NCBI GenBank assembly: GCA_963816685.1
Contig: CAWFMB010000033.1
Location: 1 to 64,000, forward strand
Direction: 5' to 3'
Origin: CAVYUC01 sp963816685
Lineage (GTDB): Bacteria > Bacteroidota > Bacteroidia > Bacteroidales > Prolixibacteraceae
Length of the DNA stretch: 64,000 nt
Shown here piece by piece: positions 62,430 to 64,000 of this stretch. The notes under the pieces are model-generated. The model was not told the origin of the DNA. It was given only the letters and a program-made list of their open reading frames with translations, and did no database searches. Every line of letters starts with the position of its first letter. The first letter of the stretch is position 1. Position numbers and translations under genes: made by a program.

Positions 62430-62780
62430 ATGAATAACCTTAAAAATTACATTGAAATCACAGCCAATATTATTGAGTCGGCCGGAATATTGATTATTGG
62501 ATTGGGAAGCCTCTATGTTTTAGGAAGGTATATTTTCCTGAAACTTGCCAGCAAGTCAGGTACATATGCTGAATTGCGGCACCAGCTGGGAAAGGTGATT
62601 TTGCTTGGACTTGAAATACTGGTAGCTGCAGATATAATCGCAACAGTTTCAACTGAGCCTACCATGAATAGTGTTTTGGTATTGGCTGTAATTGTTTTGG
62701 TACGAACATTTTTAAGCTTTTCGCTACAGGTGGAACTGGAAGGAAAGTTTCCGTGGCAGAAAAAAGAAACACCTGGTTAA
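62430..62780 (+). CDS. DUF1622 family membrane protein
   Basis: 116 residues from the ATG at 62430 (the frame also opens with a TTG one codon earlier). Three TM helices (about 15-35, 50-75, 78-98) and the DUF1622 pattern: Y.ELRHQLGKVILLGLEILVAADIIATV, TMNSVLVLAVIVLVRTFLSFSLQVELEGKFPW. Function unknown; often seen with other small stress-related membrane proteins. Followed 55 nt later by another small membrane-associated protein gene. Confidence 0.88.
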   Translation: MNNLKNYIEITANIIESAGILIIGLGSLYVLGRYIFLKLASKSGTYAELRHQLGKVILLGLEILVAADIIATVSTEPTMNSVLVLAVIVLVRTFLSFSLQVELEGKFPWQKKETPG

Positions 62781-62835
62781 ACAATTGCTTTTGGATACTT
62801 AAAATTTAGTTTTAAATACATAATATAACATCATC

Positions 62836-63099
62836 ATGAAAAAAGAAACAGTAAATCACGAATTAAAAGTCTTGGTTACCAATGGCAGTGCAATACTTGG
62901 TGCATATCTTTTTAAACGTGCCATTGAAAAAATCCTTGAAACATTCTTTCAGAAAGAGGCGCCAAAAAAACCGGATGAACAGGAAAATATTGGATGGATT
63001 GAGGCAATTGGCTGGGCAGCATTTACCGGGGCGTTCGCCGGAGCATTAAAACTTATAATCAGCCGCGGAACTAAAATTCAACTCGATAAGGTGATATAA
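62836..63099 (+). CDS. DUF4235-like small protein
   Basis: 87 residues. A hydrophobic N-terminal part (LVTNGSAILGAYLFKRAIEKIL), a Lys/Pro/Glu linker (KEAPKKPDEQENIG) and a second hydrophobic segment IEAIGWAAFTGAFAGALKLIISRGTK. The spacing of the WAA-x2-G-x3-G-x-LK-x4-RG end recalls DUF4235. Function unknown. Ends just before the long inverted repeat at 63131-63173. Confidence 0.65.
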   Translation: MKKETVNHELKVLVTNGSAILGAYLFKRAIEKILETFFQKEAPKKPDEQENIGWIEAIGWAAFTGAFAGALKLIISRGTKIQLDKVI

Positions 63100-63130
63100 A
63101 TTTTAATCGCTGATAATATAATCTATTTTT

Positions 63131-63173
63131 AATCGCTGATAAAATAATTTCCAAAATTATTTTATCAGCGATT
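63131..63173. terminator. bidirectional terminator, 20-bp perfect inverted repeat
   Basis: Arms 63131-63150 (beginning AATCGCTGATAAAATAATT) and 63154-63173 pair over 20 bp with a 3-nt centre. A further copy of the left arm start (TTTTAATCGCTGATAA) lies at 63101-63116. The right arm overlaps the last codons of the minus-strand lipoprotein gene. Serves the convergent ends of the genes at 62836 and 63157. Confidence 0.75.
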
Positions 63174-63342
63174 TCAATATCTTAATTACAATGAACACGA
63201 TAATAAAAACGACTATTGCCGAAATGATGATACCCACCCAAACTCCGGCGCCAAAAATATCACCAATTAGTTCACATCCCTGTAAAGCAAGTATCATAAA
63301 AATAAAAATGCTAAAAATTAAAAGCTTGTTGTAACTTTTCAT
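63157..63342 (-). CDS. mini-lipoprotein with C-terminal TM segment
   Basis: 61 residues: MKSYNKLLIFSIFIFMILALQGC (lipobox Cys23), short loop ELIGDIFGAGVW, then a long hydrophobic segment (VGIIISAIVVFIIVFIVIKILKS). Very small lipoprotein/membrane proteins of this kind are frequent in Bacteroidota; function unknown. Its last codons are part of the bidirectional terminator. The 216 bp upstream hold no recognised feature. Confidence 0.75.
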   Translation of the reverse strand: MKSYNKLLIFSIFIFMILALQGCELIGDIFGAGVWVGIIISAIVVFIIVFIVIKILKSLIK

Positions 63343-63558
63343 CTGTTAATGTTTTAAGTTTTAAATCACAATTCGAACACAATAAAACCAATGAATCATT
63401 AATCACCATAATTGACGAAATCATTATTATGGTTGTTTCATGCTATTTTATTTGTCGAATTCTTATAAAAAGCTACAGGCAAACTCCCTACCAAAAAAAT
63501 GATGTACAAAATTAAGGAGGGCTATTTTCTACATAAACTTGTCTGAAAGATAACCATA

Positions 63559-64000
63559 CTAATATGGTTTTTCACCGATAATGTTTCCTTGTGGCGAGTA
63601 ATTTGCCACAATAATTGTAGCGCCGTCACTACACGTTGAAATTCCAATTCCCATTTCGCGTGTACCTTTCCAAACCATTTGTGTGTAATGACCTGTTCCG
63701 GAAAAGCCACTGCGCGAAACAGGCTGATATTTGTACTTGTCGATTTCACTGTACCAGGCTTCTGCTGCATCTTTTGCTGTAAAATCTTTCCCCGAACCCC
63801 AAAAAATATTTTCACCATATTCTTTTTCATTTTTATTTAAGGCAGCCCGGTGCGCCATCCTGCAATTGTTTTGCCGGGCAAGATAATCAGCCCATTCCTG
63901 AGCATATCCGGCAAGTTCGGTTGACCAATGAAGCGGCGGAACTCCAACTTCTTTTCTTTTTATGTTATGAAACTCCAATGCTGCCTGTGCATCTTCATGT
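63559..64000 (-). CDS. CAP-domain (SCP/PR1-like) protein, 5' end outside window
   Basis: Open through the right window edge; the visible frame reads HEDAQAALEFHNIKRKEVG and onward, 146 codons to the stop at 63559. CAP-superfamily marks: HNIKRKEVGVPPLHWSTELAGYAQEWADYLA, CRMAHR, YGENIFWG, AAEAWYSEIDKY, GTGHYTQMVWKGTREMGIG and VANYSPQGN. The His of HR and GHYTQ and the Glu residues of the CAP cavity are present. Probably secreted, with the signal peptide beyond the edge. An apparent TTG start at 63978 is only an artefact of truncation. Confidence 0.88.
   Translation of the reverse strand, partial: HEDAQAALEFHNIKRKEVGVPPLHWSTELAGYAQEWADYLARQNNCRMAHRAALNKNEKEYGENIFWGSGKDFTAKDAAEAWYSEIDKYKYQPVSRSGFSGTGHYTQMVWKGTREMGIGISTCSDGATIIVANYSPQGNIIGEKPY

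Overview
The window looks like a chromosomal segment of a Bacteroidota bacterium, most likely a marine or saline member of the Bacteroidia (Marinilabiliales/Prolixibacteraceae type). This is inferred from gene content: a PorD/DUF4835 type IX secretion protein, DUF4251 proteins, a PorT-like outer-membrane barrel, the Rpb6-type omega subunit, an ExbB-ExbD-TonB set, two different Na+/H+ antiporters (NhaC and NhaD), a lipoprotein sulfatase and an alpha-oxoamine synthase of the sphingolipid/sulfonolipid class. The DNA is AT-rich. Shine-Dalgarno sites are largely absent, and many genes are preceded by the Bacteroidota sigma-A -7 box TAnnTTTG. No prophage, CRISPR array or complete insertion sequence was seen.

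Region by region. 0-7.2 kb: fabI, a gene-poor stretch with nested palindromes, then a giant secreted TPR-like protein with six near-identical 399-bp repeats. 7.3-17.4 kb: nhaC, a ParE/RelE-type toxin-antitoxin pair whose toxin is broken by one stop codon, recG, a Tat-exported aldo/keto reductase, dat-nfo, two DUF4251 paralogues, sfsA and tsaD. 17.5-29.3 kb: envelope block with tamB, nhaD, exbB-exbD-tonB, a YitT protein and a patatin fused to a barrel (type Vd-like). 29.3-33.2 kb: an unusual helical-repeat protein with a GH16-like lectin domain, a nucleoside phosphorylase and a SirB1-type protein. 33.2-34.1 kb has no gene.

34.1-44.8 kb: rny, a probable 6S-like RNA, zapA and a ZapB-like coiled coil on the minus strand; then an M23 peptidase-anmK pair (cell-wall turnover and recycling), a lipoprotein, an outer-membrane barrel, an aldo/keto reductase, a C69 dipeptidase and rplS with a structured leader. 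44.8-55.2 kb: sulfatase, then the housekeeping cluster bamD-rpoZ-coaBC-porD-recN on the minus strand, an alpha-oxoamine synthase, trxB and tRNA-Pro(GGG).

55.2-57.0 kb is a non-coding tandem array of about 4.7 copies of a ~377-bp unit. Each unit is packed with different short hairpins, most of them followed by the same CAGTATKGTAG-like tail. The remainder (57-64 kb) holds a six-pass membrane protein with an EEISWGQR motif, a sulfotransferase, a TVP38/DedA-like protein, an SDR whose catalytic lysine is replaced by asparagine, a two-TM K+ channel, small membrane proteins (DUF1622, DUF4235-like, a mini-lipoprotein) and a CAP-domain protein cut by the window end.

The points most worth a second look are the hairpin-tail array, the 6S-like structure between zapA and rny, the GH16-like helical-repeat protein, the homogenised giant repeat protein, the toxin pseudogene and the lysine-less SDR.
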